From Zymoseptoria tritici IPO323 (Eukaryota > Ascomycota > Dothideomycetes > Mycosphaerellales > Mycosphaerellaceae): a DNA stretch of 64,000 nucleotides. This document shows, piece after piece, positions 11,501-22,056 of this stretch. The translations under genes were made by a program, and so were the position numbers. The notes under the pieces are model-generated. The model had not been told where the DNA came from. It ran no database searches and worked only from the letters and a program-made list of their open reading frames with translations. The stretch spans positions 1,364,001 to 1,428,000 of the forward strand of contig NC_018208.1 of the NCBI RefSeq assembly GCF_000219625.1, given 5' to 3'. Each line of letters opens with the position of its first letter. Within the stretch, counting starts at the first letter, position 1.

Positions 11501-13229
11501 TGTTCAACGTCAGAGGCGCATCAGCAGTGTACCCAGTATGAAACAAATCCGGATTGTCCGAGTCCTCAGCCCTCGAGTTTGCGGTTGGCGGTCTGGAACC
11601 ATTGGTATCGACACTCAAAAACGGCGCCATCTCCTTACGCAAACTGCTGATTGATGGCGCCGGTTCGTGAGCCTTTTTCATGAGGTCGGCCTGAGTGATT
11701 GCCGCATTGGCAGGCATGGGCGGAGGCACGTTTTCATTGAAAGACTTTTTCCTCCTTCGGAAGAACGAAGGCTTTTTATTCAGACTGAGCGGGGGATGAG
11801 ATGTGGTGGAAGCCGACGGTGTTTGCTTGGAGTCGCCCTTGGCAGTGCCCGGTGGAACTACAGGAGATGCCTGCGACAGGGAACCCTTTCGACTTTCAGA
11901 TTGATCATTCGCAAGCGTCGCGGCGGAAACCTGCTTGGAAAGGGGACGTTCCATCGGATTAGACACGACACGAGAGGAACCACCGAATACGCGTTTGAAG
12001 AAGCCGGGCTTCTCCTTTAGAGGTGAGTGGTCTCGCCGTCTGCTCGGGTCCGGGCTTGGCGCGATCCTTTCTGGAACGGCAGGTGGTACCAGGCCCGCGG
12101 ATTCAAGCATGCTGCTGGTTCGGACGAATTCGGCCGCTTGATCGCGAATGACTTGTGGCACCAAGTGGTTGTCGCTGTTGTTGACGGACCGCAGATCCGG
12201 TTGCGTGGTGACTTTGCGGATTGTGCTGCCGCCGGTGGTGGTTTTGGGCGTTTTGGGGGGTGCGGGATTCACATACACTGGGCCTGAGGCGGAGGGGTTC
12301 TGCATGTTCCGCGGTCCTCCTGCTATGAACGGCTCAGGTGCAGCTGCGTCGGTGGGCGATTCGTACTTGCTATGTACTGAAGGCACCGGACGACCGCGTG
12401 TGAGGACCGAAGCCGCCTCCTCGCGGCGCATCGACTCTGTGCTCATCGATCTTGTACTCGTCGCCAGCCTGCTCGGTACTTGTGCCAGACCTGGATGGCC
12501 TTTATCCTCGGATCGTCTCTCCGCAATGCTTTTCGACTCTTGCTCGCCCTCTGTTATGCCTTTGGTGATGCCCAATCCATTCTTTTTCGGCGGTGTTTTC
12601 TGTTGAAAATCCGTTGTGCTGTTGCTCCGTCGTCCTTTTGGCGTGGCGAAGTTGCTCGCGGATGAATCGGTCAAGTCGGATGTGGAAGAAGATTGGGTGT
12701 GACCGCGGGATCGAGATGGCATGCTCATCTGGAAGCCGTTGGTGGACAATTCGCTCAGAAAGCGAGTTCGATCGGCGTCGGCGCTGGTCTCGAAGTCTCC
12801 ATCTCCAAAATCTCCATGCGGCATGCTATCCAAGGAGAACAGCAGATTGTCGACGACAGAGTCCCGAGTGGTGGTGTTCCACGATAGACCATGCGAATGT
12901 CGGCGACCGTCCTCCTCCTCTTCAGTTATGTCGCTGCCGCTGCGAATGTGGCGCGCGGTCGCAGGTCTCACAGCCTGCTTGCCTTTTCCTTTGCGATCGC
13001 GTTTCGGAGATGGTGTTCGCGGTGGGTCGGATCGATTGCTATTCAATCGTGGCGGAACAATGGATCGCGAGAATTGCTTGGAGCTGGTGCGGGGCGAGGG
13101 GGGAAGACGAGGACTTCGCAGAGGGAGATCGCCGACCTGGGCGGAAGTGGTCGCAGAGGAAGACGACGATGCGTGGACGTGTCTGGAGGATGGATGAGAT
13201 GCAATTGGGGGTCGTTGGTAGAGATCCAT
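8514..13229 (-). CDS. SYT1: Sec7-domain Arf guanine nucleotide exchange factor with PH domain (Syt1-like)
   Basis: One uninterrupted 1571-residue frame. The first ~750 residues are Ser/Pro-rich and disordered. A Sec7 domain follows at about residues 770-930. It carries the catalytic glutamate loop (LRGETQQFDRIINALSSRW, glutamate intact) and the downstream CYSLILLNTDMY motif. A PH domain lies at about 1210-1350 (starts GAPWAKEGLVKHKHHLETP). A helical coiled region (VDQLRALKAYVEGEEEELRR) lies near the C-terminus, and the tail is Gly-rich. Such proteins load Arf-family GTPases on Golgi membranes. Yeast Syt1 has the same order (long N-terminus, Sec7, PH); Yel1 is the main alternative but is much shorter. 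The start is the first ATG (MDLYQRPP). Substrate GTPase cannot be told from sequence. Confidence 0.87.
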   Translation of the reverse strand: MDLYQRPPIASHPSSRHVHASSSSSATTSAQVGDLPLRSPRLPPSPRTSSKQFSRSIVPPRLNSNRSDPPRTPSPKRDRKGKGKQAVRPATARHIRSGSDITEEEEDGRRHSHGLSWNTTTRDSVVDNLLFSLDSMPHGDFGDGDFETSADADRTRFLSELSTNGFQMSMPSRSRGHTQSSSTSDLTDSSASNFATPKGRRSNSTTDFQQKTPPKKNGLGITKGITEGEQESKSIAERRSEDKGHPGLAQVPSRLATSTRSMSTESMRREEAASVLTRGRPVPSVHSKYESPTDAAAPEPFIAGGPRNMQNPSASGPVYVNPAPPKTPKTTTGGSTIRKVTTQPDLRSVNNSDNHLVPQVIRDQAAEFVRTSSMLESAGLVPPAVPERIAPSPDPSRRRDHSPLKEKPGFFKRVFGGSSRVVSNPMERPLSKQVSAATLANDQSESRKGSLSQASPVVPPGTAKGDSKQTPSASTTSHPPLSLNKKPSFFRRRKKSFNENVPPPMPANAAITQADLMKKAHEPAPSISSLRKEMAPFLSVDTNGSRPPTANSRAEDSDNPDLFHTGYTADAPLTLNTRSPLSREQTVKPQDSPTKIKVKKRTMDALITSSPVVRPAKVRSVSAATSTSTLREHKRERSAVSPLSSSRSEVFHDTFENNGDSTSIRDVSAVQSSEDLRDFSAGTNVSLSMDDPLWAGVARRPSSPEKRLGRVVLKDDKDFVVSPVSSPNLSKKGSQSEMLLPAVQVEGTSIPRSVTDPAIIAVPSPTIQVPLEMVDEGAEYRERARRIFDGNEEDVPKLDAAAWMGERSTLSSRTLTAYMELFDFAGMNILAALRMLCGKLVLRGETQQFDRIINALSSRWVQCNPNHGFKAQDVVHTLCYSLILLNTDMYLADITEKMSRSAYVKNTLPTIKRVVLDAAPTSFDDTLKPMAHNLRPGMPWTDSSTSSMSGASSNITSGPTSPMPDTPRSGTPNGENIRRLSIRPGMSRNDSEGPVTPDSATGFGINALVNTPGPNFLRGWESEIETVLKAFFASIKAEKLPLHGAVMTDLPLGNRNLSVVDLHNTVQRTGSIISKAPSENQSYRPKNDLRSMTMRWGANRNVRNNGRPKPYAASTIASSRTSFDDNTSGFWSPSAQSSKFSFGKTLTSPSVGSFGHYVDPYKHSIGFANALSEAIIREETSPGGLSGDNDSFVVPGGLLEDESLALEGAPWAKEGLVKHKHHLETPDRKAKERSWNDCFAVISKGKLTLFAFGQKPSTSSNTLKKSFTKSGKAASVSGSTTVGGGDWMENAEQLESFILRQTIASVLPPPGYSKVRPHVWALSLPSGAVHLFQVGTPDIAKEFMSAANYWSARLSKEPLAGGVSNVEYGWSDRVINTALLPADLREGGASSGPPVSLHNHTGPGGHAHTLSTDRSRSSLQSSIRGSMDTGSRSVANTKARLPGDRVQLNEWIPPTQSLMASALMEVDQLRALKAYVEGEEEELRRHMGLKGGIELAYSPRSANFGKAMGNWQRKSDYLLREIVKFRTYCDALGKAREAREEVLKRRGAANGASPVVGGGGGGSGGVSPVVG

Positions 13230-14483
13230 GGTCGCAAGAAGGGCTAGCTCGAATGGGGACAGAGCAGAACTCCCACGCGGCGGTTGGAGGAACAGGTAAG
13301 ATTAGTATTGGCAAAGAGGATTTGCCGAGTGAGAGGAAGAAGAGATGCCTGCGATTCCAAGCGAGAGTGCTGGCATGGCCCAATCTCTGGTCGGTCGGAG
13401 CTCGCTGAGATGAGATGATGAGATTGAGAAAGAGGAATTGGTACGACCAGGACGCGGACAATCACATGGGAACGAGTGGTGTGAAGTTCGACTGGCCCAG
13501 CGCAGATTCAGGGGCTCTCCATGTGTGGAGGAGACGTGCAGAAAGTTTGATCCAGTCGGATTCATCCGAGACGGACCTCGGAGCTTAAAGGTAGGTTATC
13601 TAGGGGTGTCGATCATCAATATGCTGATTCAATATTTGATGGGAGGAGAAGACATTCCGTACGAACGAGGAGCAATGTCTATACCACAGAGCATCTCTGC
13701 AAGCACGATTTTGAGAAGCACTGTGATGAATAATCATGTATCCAACTGCAACCTCATCAAAGGCGTCGGTCGGACACCGTTCCTCAACCCTGGCTATACA
13801 GCAGCGCCCAAAGTACACGTAGTACCTTGTTCCTTGCTTGCAGACTGCAGCATCATTCCCGACCACGCACGCAGATACGAAAGTACAGCAGGCCAGCATG
13901 CATCATGCGGGCGGGTAAGCTGCTGTAAGGGCCCGTCAAACCGCGCCTTGCCCCTGCATGAAGGCGCGAAAACGAACCAAGCTGTGAAGGACGAGTTCAG
14001 GAACTCGCCACAACCACCACCACCATCACCGACATCAACCAAAAAAACTCCCGAGCTCGAAGTGTCCAGAACGTGGGGAACTCCCGCATCGCCACAGCAA
14101 AGACCACAAGATCGTCCGACCGCGAAAAATGGTCCACGAGTCATGAAGCGAACGCGTCTTCGACTTTGCGGTAGTGGTTGCATGGCGCTGCAAAGTGCCG
14201 ATTTTCAATGCACTACGCCTGATTTGCGACGGCGAGAACCCGGGATTGGAGATTGCACGAACGTCGGATGTGCGACTGCGTGAGGTCACTGAGGTGACGT
14301 CGCACAGTTTCATGCTGAATGCCTGATACTGCCGAAGTTTCGACTTCACCGCGGAGCCGCATCGCACGTGGGATGGTATCAAAGCAAAGCAAGGATGCAG
14401 CGATTGCACATCGTCTGCGATGATGTCGGTCCCGGTAAAAATTGAAGCGAATTCGAAGACTCCGTCTATTCTATTACCGAACG
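13230..14483. other. Long intergenic region
   Basis: 1254 bp between two minus-strand genes, so it includes the Arf-GEF promoter. Several 80-280 codon frames overlap here on both strands, but none has domain-like sequence. No repeat was recognised. Confidence 0.4.
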
Positions 14484-16640
14484 CTAAAGACAAACCGCTA
14501 CCGCGAGCACAATCACCAAAAGCTTTCCGCACGTTTCAAGCCTCGAAGCCGCTCCTGTGTATTGCGAAGGCACATTGCTCGAAGTCACACTACCAGCAAT
14601 TCCACCGGTGGGCTCTGTTGCAGTCGACGACGAAGGAGAGCCTGGCTCCGACGACTTCGTCTCGCCTATACCACCTGCGATGAAGTCGCCTATACCCGCC
14701 GACGAGCTCGACGTCTCACCAGCGGGCGCGCCGGAATTCAGCACCACTGGAAGTTGTGTTTGCTCGCCATCTTCAGCAGTCTGATCTTCGCTCGCGGAAA
14801 AGGTTGGCACTGTGGTGGAGATCACATTCCCGCCGGCTAGAGTTGTGACGATGACTAGTGGCTCTGCTGTGCCGGAAGGTCTTGAAGGCTGATTCGGCGA
14901 TTGATCGGGTGCTGGCCGCGTTGAGGAAATCACAGTCCCACCAGCTAGAGTTGTGACAAAGACAATGGACTCTGCTGTGGTCGAAGGTATCGATGGCTGA
15001 TTTGGTGGTTGATCGCCATTCTCAGCCTGGTTTACGCTGGTAGGCTTCAATGGTGACTCCGAACCGATCGCCTCCGGGGAGTCTGGAGCTGCATCGTTGT
15101 CTCCCGCATCTGTGGTCCCCGAAGGTCTCACCAGTCGAGTCGCTGTCTGCAGAGGAGCTCCTGGAACGGGTGACGGACGAGTAGTTTCTGGCTGCGCTGC
15201 TTGCTCGTTACCATTGTCGGACTCCGGAGCGTTCCCATTGCCTAGATCAGCCGTGCTCGAAGGCGTCGTCTGCTCAGGCGATTGAGGTGCTGGTTGCGTC
15301 TGCGGCTGCGGAGCTGGCGTATCTTCGTCTGTGGAGTCAGGACCTGTATCGGAGCCCGCTGTGCTTGACGGTCTTGTCGGCTGAGACGCTGGTGTTTGCT
15401 GCTGCTGTGGAGTATCAGGAGCTGGCCTCGTCTCTGGCTGTTCTGGCTGTGCGTCTTTGCTCGTAGGCTCAGGCGCTGCACCCACCGGATCATCAGCTCG
15501 AGATGGCGTTGTTGCGATGGGCTTGGTTGCGAGCGGAGTTTTGGTCTGCTGAACTGGCTCGGGCGTTGGTCTTGGCGCGGTTTGCGATGTCTGTTCGGGA
15601 GCTGGCTCAGGCGCGGGCCGCGAGGTCTCTTCAGGCGGAGAAGTACTTCCGCCGTCATTATCAGGAACCGGCTCAACTGGCGCAGCCTGACTCGTACTGC
15701 TCGTCTTTTCATCCGTCGTCGTGGCCGCAACCGACCCCAACCTCGCGAAGCGAGTCGTACTCGCCAGCAAGAACGAAGCAGTATTCAGCGGCGTCGCAGG
15801 CAAAGGAACCGCGCCACTACACAGACAACTGCTGTAAACAGACACCACCAGATCTGTCGGATTCCAGCTTTGCAAGAGCTGTGTTGCGTATACACCGCCA
15901 CAGCTACCGCCGCTCGCGCCTGGCATCTGCAGTCCCTTCGTCGCCCCATATGAATAGAAAATACCCTTCGGGTCCTCGGGATCTACCGTCTGAGTTTCCG
16001 TGGAGATGTACGTCGGCGATGCGATGGAGGAGAGACTGGCGGTGTTCTGGTAGCAGCTCGTTGTGCCGGCTGAGACGATGGGGATGCTGCCGTACCAGCG
16101 TAGCTCGGCTTCCATGTCGACGTATCCGGAAGGGTATCGACTAGTCCGTGTTAGCGATGTCCTGGATCATGGTGGGTCTGGAGTACTGACATGGTCTGGA
16201 CGTTGTCGAAACTATCCGTCAACACTGTGCTTCGAGTCGGCACATCGTAGCCCGGGTCGAAACCTCCATTGCTGAGCCATTGTGAAGGATCAAGCGTTGT
16301 CGGAGTCGGCTCGCCTGGGAGAGTCACGACGATTCCCGTGGTTATGATCTCCGTGGTGGTCGTTGTGATGCCGAGCGCGGTGTCGATGATGACGACCTCC
16401 GTTCCTGAGTTCGGTCAGCGATCGATTGTCGAGACGATGTTGATCCGACGACTCACCAACAGTCACCGGTTGCTTCGATACACTTTGCCATGTGTATTCA
16501 AAAGCTACAAGAGGTTGAAAAGTGCAGCACGGTTTGGCTCCGCAACTGGTAGCCGTCGTTGTAAGGAACGTCGGCCACTCGTATCCCGAGCCCAACGGGC
16601 AGGAGGCGTTCACGTATCTGGTGCTGGACAACGACGCCAT
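14484..16640 (-). CDS. Mucin-like, probably GPI-anchored cell-surface protein
   Basis: Exons are 16457-16640, 16191-16404 and 14484-16140, giving 684 residues. Both introns are canonical and phase-consistent; the joins read VTV-GTEVV and VQT-IRYPSGYVD. The N-terminal ~270 residues contain several cysteines (KPCCTF, TTSCYQNT, GGSCGGVY, SSCLCSG), suggesting a disulfide-rich ectodomain. A ~340-residue Pro/Thr/Ser/Gln/Glu stalk follows, with imperfect PEPTPEQTSQTAP-type repeats. The chain ends in a hydrophobic stretch (LLVIVLAVAVCL), as expected for a GPI-attachment signal. No N-terminal signal peptide is visible from the ATG at 16640; an in-frame stop lies upstream, so a further 5' exon may be missing. 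Wall-associated location is inferred. Confidence 0.65.
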
Positions 16641-17354
16641 TGTGAACAAGAGCGACCTGCGAGGGAGCGTAAATCATGTTGCCGAAGGATCCAACTTCAT
16701 ATTTGAGGAGAATCGCCTTCGAGGCTGTGGGCGTTCAGCTTGTCCAGGGCCGGAAATCCTTCTATGCGCGATGGAATAGTATCCCTGCTCCTGCCTTTCT
16801 CGGACTGACGCTACTGGCTGGGCTCGAAGTCTATTTTAAAAAAGTTGGTGCTGCCATGCATTTACCATCTTTGGACGACGACCGAAGTTGTGCTTCGAAT
16901 CAAGCCAGATTTGACCATGGCGCACGCCTTATACCCAGCTCTGTCGTGCTTCGAAATCAACCCATTTCGGCCTACTCTTGGTCAAGTACTGTCGTCGAAT
17001 ATGTGTCAGCCCCACGCTTCGGAGCTTGGCACACAACCCCGTAGGATCACTTTGCATATGTAACAAGGTACCCGAATTAAAGCCACTGCTATCGATTGGA
17101 TATTGGCGTCGCACTTCATTCTCCGAAGCTGATGAAACGCTGCCTCCACCGGTTCGAGCGAACATGGATTATTTTGAGATCGGTCAGCATCTTGGGAAAT
17201 GCGCCGCACGTGGAGTCTTTTCTTGGCAGAGTTCCTTCTTTTTGATCATCCTCGAGGTAGATTGGCCGTGGACCTGAATGTTGATGGAACTCAGACTCAT
17301 CCTGGCTTTGCTCAATCCTCATCCTGATCTGAGCGGAGGCGCTCGTTGCACAAG
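16641..17354. promoter_or_regulatory. Divergent intergenic region (surface protein / protease-like protein)
   Basis: 714 bp separate two divergently transcribed cell-surface genes. It must contain both promoters and possibly an unrecognised signal-peptide exon for the minus-strand gene. Confidence 0.4.
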
Positions 17355-19155
17355 ATGAGGACCGTCGCTCTCTTTTGCTTCGGACTTGTCGTGGCTGTGA
17401 ATGCAAAGGTCGAGATCACCGCAAGGCCACTATCTGTGCCCGCCAGTGGATTCTGGTAAATATGTTTTCATGATTCCCTCTCCGCGGCGCTGACATTGTC
17501 CAGGGAAGGCAACGATGGTCGGTGGTCTACATTCAACGTACAGATAGGGAGACCAGGTAGGGTTTTACAAGCACCATCTTCGCAACGACATGCACTGACC
17601 AAAATGTCCCATAGCTCAAGTCGTCCGACTCCTTCCCGGAACCTCAGCCACCGCCGCGAACCAAGTCTGGGCCGTCCTCAACGAAGGATGCACGCAAGCC
17701 AACCCGGACCTAGATCTCAAAGACTGTATCTCCTCCCGAGGCGGTGTCTTCAAGTCCAACGCATCAACCTCATGGACCACCGCCCGCCTAGAGAACGGCG
17801 GTCTCTACGAGATCGATCTGTTCGAAGAAAGCAAACTCGGCTTGTCAGCGAATGCCTACTTCGGCTTCGACGATGTCTCGTTCGGACTTCCCGGCGCTGG
17901 AGTTCCTACGCTGTCAAACCAGCTCGTCGCAGGCTTTGCCACCAACGACTTCTTTCTGGGTACGCTGCCGCTCAGTCCCATCAGCCAGAACTTCACATCC
18001 TACACCACGAAGTCGATCCCCAGCGTGCTTGGGACGTTGCGGAATAGCAGTATCGCTCCCAGCACAACGTGGGCCTACACTGCCGGCGCGGTATACAAGG
18101 ATCCTCCCGTCTTCGGCAGTGTGACCTTTGGCGGCTACGATGCGAACCGGATCGATCTGAGGTACAACAGTGTCAGTGTGCCGTTCTGGACTGATCCTTC
18201 TCGCGACTTACTGCTGGGTCTGCAGTCCATCACGTACGACACCCTGGGCAGTTCTCCCCTGCTCACCGATGGCATCTACGTCTTCCTCGACTCCATGGTA
18301 GCGCAAATGTGGCTTCCCCTCCCCGTGTGTCAAGCCTTCGAGTCTGCATTCGGGATAGAATGGGACAATGTCACCGAGCTGTACACCGTCAGCGAGGCGA
18401 CCCACACAAAACTCCTGGCCCAAAACCCTACCTTCGAGTTCACCGTCGGCGTCACGAAAGAACCACAGGGCAACGGCATCACGTCTATCAAGATTCCTTA
18501 CGCCGCATTTGACCTCAACGTCAGCACGCCGTTCTACAACGAGAGCCGGCGGTATTTCCCGTTGAAGAGGGCTCAGAACGATGCGCAGTATACTCTCGGG
18601 AGAGCATTCTTGCAGGAAGCGTATGTCATTGCCGACTATGACAGGCGGAATTTCACGATTGGGCAAGCATTGTTTCCGACGACCGAAGATCTGAAGGCCA
18701 TTCTGCCGCCCGGGGAGATGATCGATCGACCAGGCTCCGGCTCTGGCCTCAGCAAAGGCGCGATAGCAGGTATCGCCGTCGGCGTGGTCGTACTCGTTGC
18801 AGCGTTACTTGTGTGCATATGGCTATGGTGGCGCAAGAAGCAGCAGCGTGCCCGAGAACAGAAGTACATGCTCACTACGCCGGACGAGAAGCCCATCCAG
18901 GACGAAGACGACGTGCACAAGACATCAGCGTCAGAACTCGAGCATCAAGATGTCCGAGAGCTGCGAGGCAACGACTGGTATCCGGAGCTGAGAGGCGACG
19001 AGCGGCATCCGGAGTTGTCTTCATCGAAGACTCATGATCGATCGGAGCTGGGAGGACATGTGAATGACGGAAAGTATGAGTTGCCAGCAGGAGGGGAGAG
19101 ATATGAGCTTAGCGCGGGGAGAGATGCTGCAGCGGAATTGGAGGCGAAGCGGTAG
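17355..19155 (+). CDS. Membrane-anchored pepsin-like protein, probably catalytically inactive
   Basis: Exons are 17355-17455, 17504-17556 and 17615-19155, giving 564 residues. The signal peptide is MRTVALFCFGLVVAVNA. The body has the two-lobed pepsin (A1) layout: GRWSTFNVQIGRPAQ leads to where D[ST]G should stand, but the sequence reads LLPGTSAT, so the first catalytic Asp is absent. The second site reads FLDSMVAQMWLP (Asp kept, Gly replaced). A GSGSGLSKGAIAGIAVG linker leads to one membrane helix (VVVLVAALLVCIWLWW), then a basic stop-transfer and a ~110-residue charged tail with repeated PELRG/YEL units. N-glycosylation sequons are frequent. The family likeness to fungal membrane aspartyl proteases is good; lack of activity is inferred from the missing residue. 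Confidence 0.82.
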
Positions 19156-19285
19156 ATACAGGCTCGTGCTGAGAGACGTTTCTGCTGTGTGCGTTCGGCG
19201 CACCATAGATACAGTTCTGTACAGTGTACAACGGCCTTTGGTTATGATACAACATGCGCATATCTGTCGCATGATTTTGTGGGGT

Positions 19286-20547
19286 TTACCGATCGACTTT
19301 GGTATCCCAGGCATTAGGTCTGCGCACTTGTCAGCGACCCGCTCAATGGACAATCATCAGAGAAGAAGGCGGGATACTCACCGTCTAAACAACATCGTAA
19401 ACAAGGCCTTTCCCTTTCCGCCATCTGCCTTCTGCTTCTTCAACCACTGCCACAATTCCTTGCGCAAAGTCTCATCTCTCTTCCCGAGTACATCAATACC
19501 TCTCTGCTCACACGCTATCGCGACCTCCTCCGGTAATAGCTCGTTCAGCGCTTTGTCTCCAGACTTGAGCAAGAGAAAGTCGTCACTCGCCAAATATGTC
19601 AGATTCCTCGACAAAGCCCGTCGGAGCAGGAAAGACGGCGGCGGAAGTTGTATCCTATCCCAGAAGCGGTTGTGCAAGTTCAACACCGAGGAGAGATGGT
19701 ATAATTGGTCGTCCCTCAGTCGTGAAAGAAGTCCAATAATATGCTCCTTTCGTGTAGTCGGCCACTCCAGGCTCTTCCTCTCCTGCTTCGTATCCTTCGA
19801 CCCAGCGCCGCCCAACAGCTGCTCTTTCGACGGCTCGGAGATGCCATTCCTGAACGCCACCCTCCTCCTGTCTTCCGCCTTTGCTCTCATACCCCTGATC
19901 TGCTTCGGAATGCGACAAGTCCCTGGAACTGCCGAGGGAATGAAAGGTACAATGAGAGGCAGCCATTCGCCAAAGATGCAGACCAGCACGCCGAAGAAGG
20001 GGAGTTTGCCGATATCGTATGCGTCGCGGGCGAGTAGTTGGTGTTCGGCGCGAGTGAGATGTGATAGACGCTCGAGAGGAGGGGAAGCACGCTCCTGGCC
20101 AGGGCCGCCTTCTTTGGCGGGCTTTGGTAGGCGGGCTTTGAGCAGTTTCACGGCTTGATGATTGAACCACACTGCTTTCAGACCGAGCCAGTAGAAAGAG
20201 CCGTAGGCACGGCCGATCTTGAAGTAGTAGATTGGTGTACTGGAGTCGCCGCGTTCTGGGAGTTTGAGGGGTGGAGGGAGCGTGCTCGACGGTGGGTTGA
20301 CTGTGTGTACATTGCGTCCGTTCTGTATCGCGACCAGCGCTGCTTTTTCTGGTCCGGGTCTTGCGTCCTGTTTGTCCTTTGAGTCTAATCTTCTTGGGCT
20401 GGAGGAGATGTATCGTGCGGTGGATGACTTGAGGAAGCCATTGTTTCGTCGACGGACGAGGAGGAGCTGCTGTTGCAAGCTGCCGTTGGAGTAGGTGGAA
20501 ATGCTCGAGGCAGCGCGCGAGCAACTGCTCGGCCAACGTGTTGTCAT
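19286..20547 (-). CDS. LETM1-domain mitochondrial inner-membrane protein
   Basis: Main exon 19382-20547, then a likely 62-bp intron (GTGAGT..CTGAC..GCAG) and a final exon 19286-19319, giving 399 residues. Without the intron the frame stops at 19378 (389 residues). The N-terminus is Ser/Arg-rich and looks like a mitochondrial presequence. The LETM1 ribosome-binding-like region spans about residues 160-385. It begins LSHLTRAEHQLLARDAYDIG, has the proline-rich hydrophobic segment EWLPLIVPFIPSAVPG, and ends in helical LPEEVAIACEQRGIDVLG. Members of the wider family (Mdm38/Letm1) act in K+/H+ homeostasis and bind mitoribosomes. It is shorter than Mdm38 and could be a divergent paralogue. Confidence 0.82.
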
Positions 20548-21030
20548 TGCATGTGAGGAGGTGGAGGAGGTTCGAGGAGAATGAAGAAGTTATAGCGACA
20601 AGGTGAATGTTCCCTGAGCAAGCATGAATCTCGAGATATCGCGCTGAAGGTTTGAGGCGCGACGGATGAAGTGAGCGTCATCGCCACGTGGGGAAAGGAT
20701 TAGTTGGCACCCATCAATATTTGATGGGTAATTCGTCCTTCTGGCTAGGTAAGGACCTCCATGGCTCCGCTCAAACCGCACCAACGCAACTCGGACTTCA
20801 GTGGCCCAGTCGGTGTGGTGTGAGCTCGAAGGACGACAGTATTCTAGTTGCTTTCATTCCCTTCGTACATCTTCCTCGATCTATATTCACGTTCCCTGCG
20901 CAGAACTGCATAGTCCAAGCTCACGATATCAGACGCATGCGTTCCACTCTCAGCGGGCTCACGGAGGTAGGTAGAAATGCCGGATGATTGCCAGGTCTGA
21001 GAGAGCACACCTCGACCGCAATCTCTATAT
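20548..21030. other. Intergenic region
   Basis: 483 bp between two minus-strand genes: promoter of the LETM1-domain gene and terminator of the FHA-domain gene. Nothing else recognised. Confidence 0.4.
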
Positions 21031-22056
21031 CTACTTCTCCGGCAACATCATGACATACTCCCTCTCACTATCTCCAAACCCAATGACATCCTGATCTCTC
21101 AACTCCACATACCGACTTGCCTCCACCTTCTCTCCGTTCAACTTCGTTCCCTTCGTGCTCTCCAAGTCAATCAAATACGGCTTGACCTTACTCGCCCGGT
21201 CTCCGTACTCATTCGTGCTCGTAACATATCTGAATTGAATCACCGCATGCTGCTTGCTCACACTCGGATGCTCGATCGGTAGATCCGTGACTCTCTGGTC
21301 ACGACCCATGAGCCAGACACTGCGTTGATAGAGGTAGACTGTGTCGACCAAGTCTTTTCCTTTGAAGATGTACATGCGCCATTGCTCTTTGGACGAGGGC
21401 TTTCGCGCTTCAGGAGGTTCGTTGTATTTGAGGACCGTCGTTGTGCCGGCGACTGTGTTGGCTTCTTTGGCCAGGAGTCCGGTGGGCTTGAAGTTGGGCT
21501 TCTGCTTTTCTGGAGGAGGTGCCTCGCCTGGTGCGACTTCGCCGCGGAAAGAGTCATTTTGAGACGGTAATGGCGCTCGAGATCTCTTCACTTCAGACTT
21601 GGGTGGTGATCTCGAAGCGCTGCGTGATCGCGCTCGTCGCTTCTTGGCGGGTGGAGATCCAGAGCGATGGCGCCGGTGTGATCGATCCTTGTCGTCTCGA
21701 GAGCGAGAGCGGTCTCTGTGCTTGCGCTCCCGTCTTGAACTTCTTGCTTCGCTTCCAGAATCATCCGCATCCCGTTCTCGTCGTTCTCGCCTGTGATGAG
21801 ATTCTCTGTAGCGATCGGAGTCGCCGTCTCTGCTGTGTCGATGCGATCGTCGCTCGTGTGAGCGGTCGCGTCCTGATCGTGGCTCCTTCCGTCGTTCAAG
21901 AGAATCTTCGCGCGACCTTGTGCGTTGCTTGCGATCTTCTGTGCGCTGGGAAGACCGGGACGAATCCCGCCGTCTTCTGTGCGAAGGTTTTGTGCGGCTT
22001 GACTCCATGTCGGAGGCCTCACTACTGCGGCTTCCTCTGCGGGTGTTGGAGTCCAT
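21031..22056 (-). CDS. PML1: FHA-domain protein of the RES splicing complex (Pml1/SNIP1)
   Basis: Single frame, 341 residues. The N-terminal ~175 residues are an RS/RH-rich disordered region (many SRSR, RRER, HRRH units). A forkhead-associated domain covers about residues 230-338. Its phosphothreonine-binding residues are visible: WLMGRDQRV (G-R), PSVSKQHAVIQFR (S..H) and LIDLESTKGTKLNGEKV (T-x-L-N-G). Pml1/SNIP1 joins Bud13 and Snu17 in the pre-mRNA retention and splicing (RES) complex. The FHA domain at the C-terminus after an RS region is the expected animal/filamentous-fungal architecture; yeast Pml1 is shorter at the N-terminus. First ATG chosen. Confidence 0.9.
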   Translation of the reverse strand: MDSNTRRGSRSSEASDMESSRTKPSHRRRRDSSRSSQRTEDRKQRTRSREDSLERRKEPRSGRDRSHERRSHRHSRDGDSDRYRESHHRRERRERDADDSGSEARSSRRERKHRDRSRSRDDKDRSHRRHRSGSPPAKKRRARSRSASRSPPKSEVKRSRAPLPSQNDSFRGEVAPGEAPPPEKQKPNFKPTGLLAKEANTVAGTTTVLKYNEPPEARKPSSKEQWRMYIFKGKDLVDTVYLYQRSVWLMGRDQRVTDLPIEHPSVSKQHAVIQFRYVTSTNEYGDRASKVKPYLIDLESTKGTKLNGEKVEASRYVELRDQDVIGFGDSEREYVMMLPEK

